This document shows, piece after piece, positions 1 to 9,899 of a stretch of 64,000 nt of DNA; position 1 is the first letter of the stretch, and each line of letters opens with the position of its first letter. The translations under genes and the position numbers were made by a program. The stretch comes from Peronospora farinosa. Its lineage: Eukaryota; Oomycota; Peronosporomycetes; Peronosporales; Peronosporaceae. Under the pieces are notes generated by a model. That model saw only the letters and a program-made list of their open reading frames with translations, had not been told where the DNA came from and did not search any database. Where the stretch lies: the NCBI GenBank assembly GCA_947646735.1, contig CANTFK010000981.1:209773-273772 (forward strand). Direction: 5' to 3'.

Positions 1-270
1 TCTTTAACCACGACATTTTCAAACACTGCATGCATGTGTTGCTTGACTATGTCTTAGCTGTCCCATAGGCCGGTCTTTGCAATCCTCTGCAAGTTCAGAC
101 GCGTAGCCGGCCAACGGGGTCAACACAGCGACTTCTATCACATTATGAGCATGTCGCCGCTGCTTTGGAAGCTCCTGTGCGACGTCGACATTGTCGATGT
201 AGGCCGCAATGCCCGAACTTGTCGGCGTCAACCACCAGCACCAGAAGCAGCAGTATCAGCAACGTGAAAC
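1..270 (+). CDS. Possible 3' end of a gene entering from the left edge
   Basis: Two overlapping coding-like frames are visible: one open from the edge to a stop at 66-68, and one open from 58 to a TGA at 268-270. The second contains a plausible protein stretch (SPLLWKLLCDVDIVDVGR). They could be joined by a splice or a frameshift, but no convincing donor/acceptor pair is visible. An antisense frame at 19-231 is equally long, so strand and reality are uncertain. No family is recognised. Confidence 0.22.
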
Positions 271-876
271 AGACTTATCTGAGCAGGAAAATCATGGTGT
301 TTTTCCATCAGATAAAACCAGCAGGTGGGAAGGACGACGAAAAGGGCCGAAAAGGATGTAACGTTCGAATCAAGCGATGATTGTTCGTGCAAATAAATCG
401 TAGTTACATAAACTACATGTATAATCGCTAAAAAACGTTTGTATAAATATATTGCAATACTTTTATTTTTCCCTAAATCTATAATTCTAGAAAAAGACTA
501 TACGACTATGCGAAGAGCGTGCAGATGACAAGCATATTGTAGACAGCTACGAAAGGCTTAAGAGCATCACGCGGCCAACAGTGCGCCACTTGGCACGCTG
601 TAGGACATGCAGCATTTTCCAGAGTTAGAAACAGTGCCTTCGATAAGATGAAAGAGCTTATCGAGTCATTGTAGGCTGCGCCAATGGTTTCGTATCTCCA
701 AAAAAAGCTATTGTAACAAAAAGTCTCTTGGCGTGAAGTTCGATCAAATTATTACGGCCTTGAAGTTAATATTCGGCAAGTTGAAGTGATAAGCTTTGGT
801 TCTATTGGTCAAAAGCTAGCGACATCCGCAGTTGACTAAGAGCTACGAAATACGAAGCAAACAATCAAGAAGGTCA
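271..876. other. Intergenic, AT-rich
   Basis: No convincing coding frame. The stretch is AT-rich around 370-500. An ATTGG element (inverted CCAAT box) lies at 804-808, about 70 bp before the ATG at 877. The same ATTGGTCAAAA string recurs at 4033, about 90 bp before the ATG at 4125. Confidence 0.5.
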
Positions 877-1473
877 ATGGCCAGGAAACATCAACGTGCA
901 CATCGGGGACCGGAGCTTTGGACACAGAAGGAGGAGGAGAAGGAGGAAGACGACCATCTTTTACACATGAACCCGAGTCTCATGACGGAGCGGCAACAAA
1001 TGACGTTTTTATTACGAACAACAGCTCGCGAGGGATTGAAAGTCGTGAATTTGAACGATACAAGCTCGGAAGACAAAGCCGTGACGTCGCCACGTCAAGT
1101 AAACGAGCCTAAAAGGATACAACACGAGCAGCAGAAAGCAACTACTACGCTGATTCATCGAAACCGTGGACGTCCGATAAAAAACAAGAAGAAGAAGAAG
1201 CTAAACGTTGCAGACATGAAGCGACGAGTTGTGACGACGCAAAAGAGACACAAGGCAAGAAGTGATAAGAAGGTGGCAATGAGACCCAGTTTCTCCACTT
1301 TACAATTGGATGGAGTGCAGTCCTTGGGACACAGAGCACCGCAATGTGCACTGTGTTGTGACTATGATACGGCGCACGAAGCGTCGTTCTCGGACGTGCT
1401 GTTCTTATGCCCTACGTGCGACCGGAAATATCCAACGCAGCAGGCGCTAGGTCGACGGACGTGCATGATCTGA
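877..1473 (+). CDS. AT-hook and C-terminal Cys-cluster protein, paralogue 1
   Basis: A 198-residue basic protein of unknown function. The first ATG of the open frame is at 877; the frame is open further upstream but only with a TTG. Visible features are an acidic/Glu-rich patch near residue 20, the string MTERQQMTFLLR, an AT-hook-like RGRP at about residue 97 followed by a Lys run, and a C-terminal cluster with C157, C160, C178 and C181 (CALCCD then LFLCPTCDRKYPTQ). The two CxxC pairs, 17 residues apart, suggest a zinc ribbon-like fold. RGRP cores bind the minor groove of AT-rich DNA, so a nuclear DNA-binding role is inferred, not shown. It is clearly homologous to the minus-strand gene at 2834-3610, which shares MTERQQ, RGRP and the Cys tail. 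The two copies flank a SNARE gene. Confidence 0.7.
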   Translation: MARKHQRAHRGPELWTQKEEEKEEDDHLLHMNPSLMTERQQMTFLLRTTAREGLKVVNLNDTSSEDKAVTSPRQVNEPKRIQHEQQKATTTLIHRNRGRPIKNKKKKKLNVADMKRRVVTTQKRHKARSDKKVAMRPSFSTLQLDGVQSLGHRAPQCALCCDYDTAHEASFSDVLFLCPTCDRKYPTQQALGRRTCMI

Positions 1474-1884
1474 AACGTTCAAGAAAGTTGAAGAACTCCT
1501 TGCATCTACATTATAAGGAGGAAACAGAAACCAAAACGACGTGCGGAGGATGCATCTCGAACAGCAAAAAGCGTTTTACAAGATCGACGACCAAATGAGC
1601 GCAAAAAAATCTTCCGGATGAAGTTTTAATGGTGTCTGTATCGTGACATGAAAAGAAAGAACGAGTTGATAGCTTGCAATGAGCAAGAGAATTATAAAAA
1701 CATCAGCAAAACATGTCACCGTTGCAGCCTCACTCGTGGTTTTTTAGCATCCGTGTGTCGCTTCATCATATTGTCCATCTCCCTTTTGCAGCGTTTTTGG
1801 GAATAAAAGTCATTTAGACCAATCACAAAGCTTGGTTTTATTCTCGAAAGCGTCACGGAGTAAGAACAAGTCGTTGGTTTGAAA
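1474..1884. other. Intergenic region upstream of the SNARE gene
   Basis: Short frames here are out of phase with the upstream gene and look spurious. A CCAAT box lies at 1819-1823, 62 bp before the SNARE ATG. No RNA gene seen. Confidence 0.4.
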
Positions 1885-2447
1885 ATGGCGCCTTCATTTC
1901 CGACAGGAAAGCCGCCATTGTACGCCAAATTAGGCAACGAGGTACATACCATCTGTTAGTTGATCGTCTTCTCTATCTTTTGGTGTAGGTATTGATTGTA
2001 AATTATTGATATATTTGTCATAACAGTCCGATGATCATGACGACGACTATGTAACCGACCAATATCGTGCACAGCAAGTTGAGCGCCAGAAGCAGGACGA
2101 GAACCTGGACGAGCTGCACTCGGCCGTGAAGCGGTTAGGAGATATTAGTCTTAATATCAGTTCGGAGCTGGACACGCAGAACAAGTGAGTCAACTGCTGT
2201 TTTTTTGGCGAGTTTTATGTATCTGGTCCTTTGGGTTCTGATTCAATCGTTGTTGCTTGCTACTGTTGCTTGTAGAATGCTTGATGATCTGAGCGACGAT
2301 ACGGATAAGGCCAAGCAGGCGCTAGAGGTCGTGACAAAACAGACACAAGCGCTCATTAAACAGTCCGGGGGTATGAAAAACTTTCTCGTTATTATTGTGC
2401 TGGTGCTTATTCTGCTCCTGCTGACGTACTTGGTGATCATGACATGA
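1885..2447 (+). CDS. Qc-SNARE, syntaxin-8/syntaxin-6 (SYP5)-like
   Basis: Three exons are inferred: 1885-1941, 2027-2184 and 2276-2447. Introns of 85 and 91 bp start GTACAT and GTGAGT and end AACAG and TGTAG. The spliced protein is 128 residues. It has a short acidic N-terminus, one SNARE coiled coil, and a C-terminal transmembrane anchor (about 20 Leu/Ile/Val residues ending at the stop). The zero-layer glutamine lies in ISSELDTQNKMLDDLSDD, closely like the ELDEQ segment of syntaxins 6 and 8. Qc-SNAREs contribute one helix to the four-helix bundle that fuses vesicles with Golgi, endosomal or vacuolar membranes. The protein lacks the long N-terminal helical domain of full-size syntaxins; an upstream exon could have been missed. 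Placement as STX8/SYP5 rather than STX6/Tlg1 is tentative. Confidence 0.87.
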
Positions 2448-2833
2448 GTCACGGTGCTGCTACTGAAAAGATGAGAAGTTGGGGGTAATATATATATATG
2501 ACGCAGCAGAAATACAATCTCAAAATAGATCTGCAAATTCGAGAATAGAGTAGCAGACTAGCGGATAGGCAGGAAGACGACAGCGTCGAATAATTGCAGG
2601 CATCCATTTAATCATATCGAATCCACATAGACAGCTATAGACAAGACACGCCAATACAATCGTGCTCTTCCATCGTCCATGTGCCATTCTTTCCATTTCC
2701 GCAGGTAAATCGTTCCAGCACGCGGTCCGAGCGAATACTTGCGCCTGCACCGACATCGCTTTCTCTCTCACTTGCTGCTGTTAGCGTTCACCTCTTCTCG
2801 CCCCGTCAATTCTCCCTTGCCCCGTTCCTTTGC
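2448..2833. other. Convergent intergenic region
   Basis: Lies between the 3' ends of the SNARE gene (+) and the second Cys-cluster gene (-). It contains a short TA microsatellite near 2490 and a pyrimidine-rich stretch around 2755-2835. The small frames here are probably shadows. Confidence 0.45.
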
Positions 2834-3610
2834 CTATGTCATACAGACACGACCGAGCGTTCGCTGCGTCGGGTACTTTTGATCGCATGCCGGGCACAGG
2901 AACAGCGGCGCATCGCAGAGCGGCTCCAGGTCACAGCACAGCGCACAAAGTAGCGCTCCGGCCGAGTTATTCAGCATGGCTACATCACAAGCATTGGACG
3001 GACTGGTCTTCTCCTGCTTCACGGGAATGGCTCTTTCTTTCCTTTCCGCTTTTACTGCTCGACTAGTCGCTAACTTCTTAGCTTTTAGACTTGCAGCTAC
3101 AGCAGCAGCCATCGCGGCGTCCGGGGCCCGTGCATTATGACTCCTTGGCGACATTCTTACGGGTCGAGTATAAGGATGCTGGGTATTCCTTGGCAACTTA
3201 ATTGAATTCTTAGGTGGTCGGCCACGACCGCAATAAATGACAGGAGGAGCGTCCAGTGGCGTCTTCCCCATTGAGCCACTAGTTCCTGCCACAACAAAAG
3301 ATAAAAAAACACCAAAAAAATCAATAAAAAACGTTTGTTTCCAAGTAAATGAACGATACAAAAATTCTTCCAACGTACGAGAATCATGCGTCTTGCTGCG
3401 TTTTACTACACGTCGTCGACGTGGTGGTTCGTCTTCTTCGTCTTCGTCATCGTCACTGGAGGAACTAGAGCAGCTACTTGAACTCTCGGAAGAATCAGAT
3501 GGCGCCGTAGCACGTAAAAGGAACGCCAATTGTTGTCTCTCCGTCATAACGCGCGGGTCCAGTGAGTCTTCGGTCGAGACAGCGCGACGTGGGCGCTTGG
3601 TAGCGAGCAT
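2834..3610 (-). CDS. AT-hook and C-terminal Cys-cluster protein, paralogue 2
   Basis: The ATG is at 3610 and the stop at 2834. A 93-bp in-phase intron (3378 to 3286) is inferred: donor GTACGT, acceptor GTGGCAG. Removing it joins HDSR to TSGSMGK and discards a Phe-rich stretch unlike the rest. The spliced product is 227 residues. In order it has MTERQQLAFLLR, an Ser-run then Asp/Glu-run (likely kinase CK2-type acidic target), a basic RRRR patch, an AT-hook-like RGRPPKN near residue 97, an Ala/Lys-rich middle, and a C-terminal cluster with C191, C194, C208 and C211 (CALCCD, LFLCPACDQKYPTQ). It shares layout and motifs with the plus-strand gene at 877-1473. Function is unknown; nuclear DNA binding is an inference from the AT-hook. 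Confidence 0.72.
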   Translation of the reverse strand: MLATKRPRRAVSTEDSLDPRVMTERQQLAFLLRATAPSDSSESSSSCSSSSSDDDEDEEDEPPRRRRVVKRSKTHDSRTLEEFLYRSFTWKQTFFIDFFGVFLSFVVAGTSGSMGKTPLDAPPVIYCGRGRPPKNSIKLPRNTQHPYTRPVRMSPRSHNARAPDAAMAAAVAASLKAKKLATSRAVKAERKERAIPVKQEKTSPSNACDVAMLNNSAGALLCALCCDLEPLCDAPLFLCPACDQKYPTQRTLGRVCMT

Positions 3611-4124
3611 AGCGAGAATAGCAGGGAATTGACGGGTAATCAAGAAACGGCGGTTCAAACCGGAAAAGCCGACGCACCTGAATGCTCGGTGATGTCGCTC
3701 GGTGGACGCCAGCGCTACCGGTCGTGGGGCTCAAGTCGTTAGTCTGCTTAGTCTGGACGGAGGCCGTTACTTCTTTTTGAAGCCGCTTATTGGTCCGAAT
3801 TGCTCCGAAACGTAGAATAGGGCACTGTCTTTCGATTAAGTGCGAGCTGAACTTGAATTCTTTTCCACAGGGCCAGATGTTTTAAATCTGGGTACCTTTT
3901 TAGCTTCATGTGCCAAAAACGGCCTTAAGAAATGGCTCACATTCATGCAGATCAATCCTAATAATCATGTAATCTTACATTTACTTTGTTAACTCTATAA
4001 TTTCTCCTTGAAGCTGCGCTTTTTATCTGCCCATTGGTCAAAACTATATTTTTATTTTTACCCAATCGATGAGCCGGGCGATCCGTCACTTTTGCCACGA
4101 ACGGATCTCGACCCCCTTGGCATC
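3611..4124. other. Divergent intergenic / shared promoter region
   Basis: Separates the minus-strand gene starting at 3610 from the plus-strand gene starting at 4125. An inverted CCAAT (ATTGG) is visible at 4033-4037, and another ATTGG near 3785 reads CCAAT toward the minus gene. No gene seen. Confidence 0.4.
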
Positions 4125-7100
4125 ATGAACGCGTCCGTGTCGGAGGTCGCTACGACTTCCCCACGGCATACACCACATCTCTGTAATACGCATCAGAACA
4201 AGAACGTCTTGCAAGAAACGAAGTCGAAATCCGCTTCGTTTCAGGACAAGCAGAAGCCACAAAAAACTTATCCCAAGTCAACGTCGAAGGTACCAGCCAG
4301 TAACGTGGATACTGCTGCCCCTGTAGGTGATTATCGCAACGCGTTGTGGTTCAAAGAGGGAGAAGGCGACCTGTTCTTTGCTCAGTGGCTGTTGTCTCGC
4401 TGTAATGGCGTGGGGGACGCCATGACGCCCCAGTTTGCAGACGCCACCAAGCGGGTCTTTGCGCTGTTTAAAATCCAGCGAAAACTACGTGAGGAGCTCG
4501 CTTTGAGCTCAAAGAGAGAGGTTCCAGAGGAGGTTGATGATGCCGAGGAAGAAGAACACGAGGTGGATATTGAGAAACCTTTGTGGTCTGTGGAGGAGAT
4601 TGTAGAACAGGTGGGGTCTGTGCTGAGAGCCTCGAGACTGAAGCAGCAGAAAGCAAAAGAGAAGGCAAATACGAAGCTAGAAGGGGCTCTGGAGAGGATC
4701 GTGGTGGCTGAAGTGGTGGAAAATGCCACGGAACTGATACTGAGCAGAGCCATGAGCGACCACAAGGAGTTGCTGAGACGATGGATTGAAATCCTGAAAG
4801 AGGATGAAACTGGAGTGGACAAAATGGAAGCAAACCTGCTGGAAGTTAATCTCAACATTAACCGAGATGTCGAGGAGACTACAGCCCAGAAGAAAAAGAA
4901 AAAATGCGAGAAAACAATGCGGTTACGCAAGAATAAGTCGAGACAGGCGAAAGAAACAGCCTGTGAACAGGTAGAGTCGTTCCTGAATTTTATAATGGAG
5001 TCTGAGCAAACGCAGACACTGGATGAAGCTTCTGTAGCAGAGTTATCTTCAGTAGCGAAAAAGATGTGGTCTATGGAGCTGCAGCGAATTATGGAACTCT
5101 CGAGTATTGATCCAGAGGAGGAAGAGCGGCGTCTACGTGTAGCACGTGATATTCAGACTGTTCTTCGACGGGAAGTGAGCAAGTGGCGGCATTGTGAGGT
5201 GGTTCTGTTTGGTAGCTCTGTGAGTCGCTACGGCTCGCGAAGCTCGGATCTGGATATGTGTCTTTTACCTAATGGCCGCAGTATCGGGAAAGATGTAGAT
5301 CCACCGCAAGAAGTTGTAGGGACACGTCAGCTTCAGCGCTTGATTGACGAAAGTCTTGGTGAAAACGGGCATGAACCAAGCACAAAGTCTGGACTTGCTG
5401 AGCAGTTGAGAGGCCTACGCGCACAGGTACAAACGAGCACCGAAAAGCTCGCGCAGGCACTCAACACACTGGATCGATCCAGTAAGAAGGATAGTAAGAC
5501 GTCCAAGCAGCGCAGTCAACTAGAGTTTTTCTATACTCAAATGCGGTTACTGCGCGACGCTATCGTGTCTGAGCTCACGAAGTTGCTTGGAGTCGAAGAG
5601 CCTTTCGATGTTGCCTGTACGAATGGTAAGTCTGCACACTTGAAAGCAACTATTGCTGCCAGCAGACGTCGCAGTGAAGATCTTTACCTCATACGATTCA
5701 TTTTGCAGCGAGCTGCAAAGTGCGAAGTGCGTCATGTGATATCTGGCGCCCGGGTCCCTATCATCCGCTTCTTGCACACACGTAGCGGTCGTGACTATGA
5801 GTGTGACTTGTGTTTTGAAAACGTCTTGGCTACACGCAACACGCCACTTTTGCGAGCGTACGCATCCTTCGACGATCGTGCACGCACTTTGGGGCTTGCT
5901 ATAAAGCACTGGGCGAAGCAACGCGAAATTAATGATGCCTCGATAGGATGCCTTAGCTCTTATTCATTCGTGCTGCTGTGTATCTTCTACCTGCAGGTGG
6001 TTCAAGTGCTTCCAAATCTGCAAAATCCTAGGCTGTTGGAGTACGCATGCGTTCAACCAGTTTACTACAACGACATCAACATCGCCTTTTGCGAGGATCG
6101 CGATCTTGCTCAAGCTTACCATCAGCCTACATCAGCGAGAGACCCATCAGATATGTCGATGACAACTTTGTTGGTTGGGTTCTTCGAGTTTTACGCTACA
6201 CACTTTGATTTTGCAAAGCGTGTGGTGACTGTGCGATCACCAGAGACACCAGCACTAAAACTTCAGCAATGGGGTAGTCGCAAGGCCAAGACGTGGCGTA
6301 TGAGTATTGAGGATCCCCTGGAAACTGGGCGTGATCTAGGTTGCGTTCTACAGTTCAAGGGGCAAGAGAGAATCATTTGCGAGTTCCGTCGCGCACACAA
6401 AATGCTGGTTCAAGGTAAGAGCTTTTCCGAGGAAGTTTGCGCTGTCGAGAAACCCGCTGGTAGAGTGGAAAAGGCGAAGCAAATGAAGGAAGATGTTTTG
6501 TCAGCAAAGAGGGTGCAGAGCATACCAAGCCAGCAACAGGCAGGCAAGGTAAAGCGGTCGTACATACTGACGCTGCGAAGCGCTGACGAAGAATTGACAG
6601 AGGAGACGATTGAGCTGTTTTTCAAAGGTTTTCAGAAATCGTTTCGTGTCGGCAAGGTGGTGGAAGCAACAACTCTCGATTCTACTACTGACGAAACTGT
6701 CGATGCTGGAAATAAGAACAAGCGGTGGGAGGTTGAAGTGTTAACGCAGGCAGAAAAATGTCCTCGGCCTTTGTCTTTAAGAACACGAATCGATTGGAAG
6801 GCGTCCGATGGTCGCGAAGGTTGCGTATGGCTTCATCACCAGGCTTTATTCGCAACACCACCCTGCCAAAAGTGTCTGTCGCCCGAGCATCCAACGAGCA
6901 AGTGTCTGCTGGAAGATTTCGACGAAATCGACAGCAATGAAGGTGCAGCTGCAGGCGACAGAGGTGAGCCCCGAATTGATTACAAGGCTAAAAAAAATAT
7001 TCGTCGACACGTTCTCCGTCTGAATCTGGGTGGGAATTCTTCCGCTACTATTTCGCAACGGAAGGACCGTCGCAAGAAGCAGCAACAGCATCCCATGGGC

Positions 7101-7361
7101 AAAACAAAGCCTAGTACCAAGCGCAGCATGAATCCGACAGCCAAAACGGAAGTTTGTGGTCTCAAGAAAATTGAGACGGAGCCATTTAATGGGCGTCATG
7201 TCGAGGTTGTTGCATCGCCATCACTGGCTACACGAGGCAAAGGTGAAGGTGACATTACAAGCAAGGCGACCCACAAAAAGAAAAAGTGGCAACAGCGAGG
7301 TCATCGTAAAAGAGGAAACTCAAAAGGGGACAAGAAAAATGCTGTATCGAACGGCCTGTAA
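4125..7361 (+). CDS. Non-canonical poly(A) polymerase / terminal uridylyltransferase with zinc knuckle
   Basis: A 1078-residue protein in one exon; 4125 is the first ATG (the frame extends to a TTG at 4008). It is a DNA polymerase beta-type nucleotidyltransferase: G363-S364-S365, then the metal-binding pair D375 and D377 (SDLD), and the likely third aspartate D561 in YECDLCF. A helical PAP/25A-associated region follows (KHWAKQREINDA, SYSFVLLCIFYLQ, then LLVGFFEFYATHFDF near residue 680). Such Cid1/TUTase enzymes add U or A tails to RNA 3' ends. Two features stand out: about 183 residues, partly coiled-coil-like and charged, separate D377 from D561, and a CCHC knuckle (C914, C917, H922, C927) precedes a Lys-rich tail. 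A long N-terminal Glu/Lys-rich helical region fills residues 90-340. Whether it prefers UTP or ATP cannot be read from the sequence. Confidence 0.85.
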   Translation: MNASVSEVATTSPRHTPHLCNTHQNKNVLQETKSKSASFQDKQKPQKTYPKSTSKVPASNVDTAAPVGDYRNALWFKEGEGDLFFAQWLLSRCNGVGDAMTPQFADATKRVFALFKIQRKLREELALSSKREVPEEVDDAEEEEHEVDIEKPLWSVEEIVEQVGSVLRASRLKQQKAKEKANTKLEGALERIVVAEVVENATELILSRAMSDHKELLRRWIEILKEDETGVDKMEANLLEVNLNINRDVEETTAQKKKKKCEKTMRLRKNKSRQAKETACEQVESFLNFIMESEQTQTLDEASVAELSSVAKKMWSMELQRIMELSSIDPEEEERRLRVARDIQTVLRREVSKWRHCEVVLFGSSVSRYGSRSSDLDMCLLPNGRSIGKDVDPPQEVVGTRQLQRLIDESLGENGHEPSTKSGLAEQLRGLRAQVQTSTEKLAQALNTLDRSSKKDSKTSKQRSQLEFFYTQMRLLRDAIVSELTKLLGVEEPFDVACTNGKSAHLKATIAASRRRSEDLYLIRFILQRAAKCEVRHVISGARVPIIRFLHTRSGRDYECDLCFENVLATRNTPLLRAYASFDDRARTLGLAIKHWAKQREINDASIGCLSSYSFVLLCIFYLQVVQVLPNLQNPRLLEYACVQPVYYNDINIAFCEDRDLAQAYHQPTSARDPSDMSMTTLLVGFFEFYATHFDFAKRVVTVRSPETPALKLQQWGSRKAKTWRMSIEDPLETGRDLGCVLQFKGQERIICEFRRAHKMLVQGKSFSEEVCAVEKPAGRVEKAKQMKEDVLSAKRVQSIPSQQQAGKVKRSYILTLRSADEELTEETIELFFKGFQKSFRVGKVVEATTLDSTTDETVDAGNKNKRWEVEVLTQAEKCPRPLSLRTRIDWKASDGREGCVWLHHQALFATPPCQKCLSPEHPTSKCLLEDFDEIDSNEGAAAGDRGEPRIDYKAKKNIRRHVLRLNLGGNSSATISQRKDRRKKQQQHPMGKTKPSTKRSMNPTAKTEVCGLKKIETEPFNGRHVEVVASPSLATRGKGEGDITSKATHKKKKWQQRGHRKRGNSKGDKKNAVSNGL

Positions 7362-7847
7362 GTGACCCAAGTTGAAGTCATGGCTTTGTCATTGTGTTTC
7401 GGTTGACTCGCAAAGCCCAAAGCCCATAATGTCCAGACGCCTTCGGATAAGTGCACGCGAACGGTTGCACTTGTTGAATACATGCTATACATGATCAGAA
7501 GAATTGTATAGTCAACAATATTGGCTTTATTGTGGACTAGGATTCCCACACGGGAAACGTAAACGATATTTACGTCGAATTACTAGTTTGTACGTAGACT
7601 AAGTAAGATGCGTCATAGGCCGATACAAAACTCAGTTTCGATCGTTCACCACCTTATTTGGGTGACACTTTTTAGATATCGCAGGGAAAATGGCTTATTT
7701 TATCGTCGAAAAATCAGCGCTATCGGAATTATTGAGCTTTAATTACCTATTTAACTACCGTATAGCTGAAAGCCAGCAACATGACCTTGCTTTGTGAAAA
7801 GCATCCCTAAATCGTGTCGCTAATCGTCACTTTTCAACTAGCCAAAC
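7362..7847. other. Intergenic region
   Basis: AT-rich, no coding frame or RNA gene seen. The last 25 bases hold the Inr-like string annotated separately. Confidence 0.45.
7827..7838 (+). promoter_or_regulatory. Oomycete initiator-like element
   Basis: TCACTTTTCAAC resembles the oomycete Inr consensus TCATTYYNCA with one change (T to C). It lies 10 bp before the ATG of the TrpC-TrpF gene, a typical distance for oomycete transcription starts. Confidence 0.3.
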
Positions 7848-9771
7848 ATGGGTAACATCCTCGAGGAGATCGCAGCTCAGCGCCGCCTAGAACGTGGCAG
7901 CTGCCAAGCAAGTCACGTCAGCTGAGCAGCTGAGAAACAAGATTGAAAGCACGGAGAGTGTTTACGGCCCACCCTTGCCCGTGCTCGAGCGTCTCAACGC
8001 GCCTGCGGTGCGTCAGTTTGGCACAGAGGGAGTCATCGCTGTCTCTTGCTGACTATCACGCTATTATACTGTACTGTGTCATTGCAATTTTGCAGAAAGA
8101 AGGATGGTTGAATGTTGCTTTAGCAGCCGAGTTTAAGCGAGCAAGTCCCAGTAAGGGAGACATTGCTATGGCATTGGATCTTCGTGGTGCGTGGAAAATG
8201 GTGTTGCTACTGCACGACAACGAGATGGAGACTAATGTGATATCTGCCTTGCTCAGAGCATGTCAAGGCATACGCTGATGCAGGCGCTAGTATGATCTCT
8301 GTGCTGACGGAGCCCAAGTGGTTCAAGGGGTCGCTGGAGGACATGATGGCGGCCAGAAAAATCGTAGAGGGCATGGACCAACGTCCAGCTATCCTTCGCA
8401 AGGACTTTATTATTGACGTGTACCAGTTACTGGAAGCTCGGGCCTACGGTGCTGACTGCGTGCTGCTTATTGTGGCTCTGTTGTCCCATGAGCAGCTCAA
8501 TGAGCTCATCGAGGTAAGATCGTTCCGCTCTCGAATTGCAGGAGATATGTTGACTGAGAAAAGAATAGCTAATGGGTGTTCATGACATTTAGGTGACCCG
8601 CAACCTGGGTATGTGCGCTTTAGTCGAAGTAAACAGCGTCCAAGAGCTGGATATCGCTCTGGCTGTTAAAGCTCAGTTGATCGGCGTGAACAATCGCGAC
8701 CTTCGCACGTTTAAGGTGGACATGAACACGACTGCTCGAGTCGCAGACGCTATTCGTGAACGAGGATTATCGCTTGGACGCGAGGGCATCACGCTCTGTG
8801 CTCTCAGTGGCATTCGCTCACATGCTGATGTAGTCAAGTACGAGAAGTGCGGTGCACGCGGCATTTTGATTGGTGAGTATTTGATGAAAAGCGGCGACAT
8901 TGCAACGACAGTGAAAGATCTTTTCCAGAATGTGACGCACCGTACCGAGCTGGGAGATCTTCCTCTGCTCCCACCGATCGCGAAGGTGTGCGGCGTCACA
9001 ACGGTGGAGTATGCGCTGGCTGCGTTGCGTAGTGGCGCCAATATGATTGGCATAATCATGGCGGAGCACTCGCCTCGATATGTTGAGGTAGAGCAAGCGA
9101 AGGCTATTGCCAAGGCCGTGCGTGAGTATGGCGAGCGTACAGGCCCTATCCTCCCGGATATCTTAGAGACGCACCTCGATGGGAACAATGACTGGTTCCA
9201 CAGGAATGTTCTGGCCCTGCGCGAGGCTTGCTCGCGTGCGCCTCTCGTCGTGGGCGTGTTTGCGAATAAGACGGCCGCTGCAATGAACATTGCTGCGGGT
9301 GAGATCGGACTGGACTTGGTGCAACTGCACGGTGACGAGGGCTTTGCGATCTGCAAAGACATCAAGTACCCAACTATTCGTGCGTTGCATCTACCGGACA
9401 CTACGCTAAGCGACGGCGTTGACCCTGAAGCCATTCTGCAGCAGGTCCAGAAGGGTCTTGCTAACTTTATCCTGCTTGATACCACGATGAAGGGCCAACA
9501 GGGCGGCACTGGGGTGGCATTTGATTGGAAAATTGCGGCCATCTTTACCCACGCACGAATCCCGTGTCTTATGGCTGGCGGCCTCACCCCGGAGAATGTT
9601 GTGAAGGCTCTTTCGGTTGGCCGTCCTGTGGGCGTGGACGTCAGCAGTGGCGTGGAAGTAAAGGGCTGTCCTGGCGTGAAAGACCTAGACAAGGTGGCGA
9701 TGTTCTTGAAGGCCGTAAAGGATCATCTCGCGGTTGCTGTACTCAGAATTGACGAGGACAAAGAGGCTTGA
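7848..9771 (+). CDS. trpCF: Indole-3-glycerol-phosphate synthase / phosphoribosylanthranilate isomerase fusion, frameshifted in exon 1
   Basis: Four exons are inferred: 7848-8007, 8096-8186, 8257-8513 and 8593-9771. Introns of 88, 70 and 79 bp have donors GTGCGT, GTGCGT and GTAAGA and acceptors GCAG, TCAG and TTAG. The product would be about 561 residues, catalysing the third and fourth steps from chorismate-derived anthranilate to tryptophan. The IGPS half shows [10 protein letters not shown] (catalytic Lys near 67), [12 protein letters not shown] and VNNRD. The PRAI half starts at KVCGVTT (Cys near 302) and has [14 protein letters not shown] (Asp near 465). The bacterial SESG glutamate position is Leu here (CALSGI), which I recall also in fungal TRP3. 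Exon 1 breaks: [14 protein letters not shown] is followed by an extra A at 7891-7892, and the rest ([13 protein letters not shown]) is in another frame with a stop just before it. This is either an assembly error or a real lesion. Confidence 0.88.
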
Positions 9772-9899
9772 AGTGATTGATACATGGGTACAAAGCCCGT
9801 CGTCGTCGGTTGCGGACTGAGTGAAAATAGAGGCCAGATAACGTTAATAGACTTAATGTTGAAGTGGCAGAGTGATGGTCACGTAAGTTGAAGTTGCGT

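Noticed and set aside
3237..3632. 131-codon plus-strand frame with a Ser run
   Set aside because: Antisense to the acidic Ser/Asp tract of the Cys-cluster paralogue, whose motifs are shared with a second gene.
4382..4930. 182-codon and 121-codon minus-strand frames rich in Ser
   Set aside because: Antisense shadows of the Glu/Lys-rich N-terminal part of the TUTase-like protein.
8673..9692. 339-codon minus-strand frame inside the TrpC-TrpF gene
   Set aside because: It is the antisense shadow of a clearly conserved enzyme and has no family resemblance.
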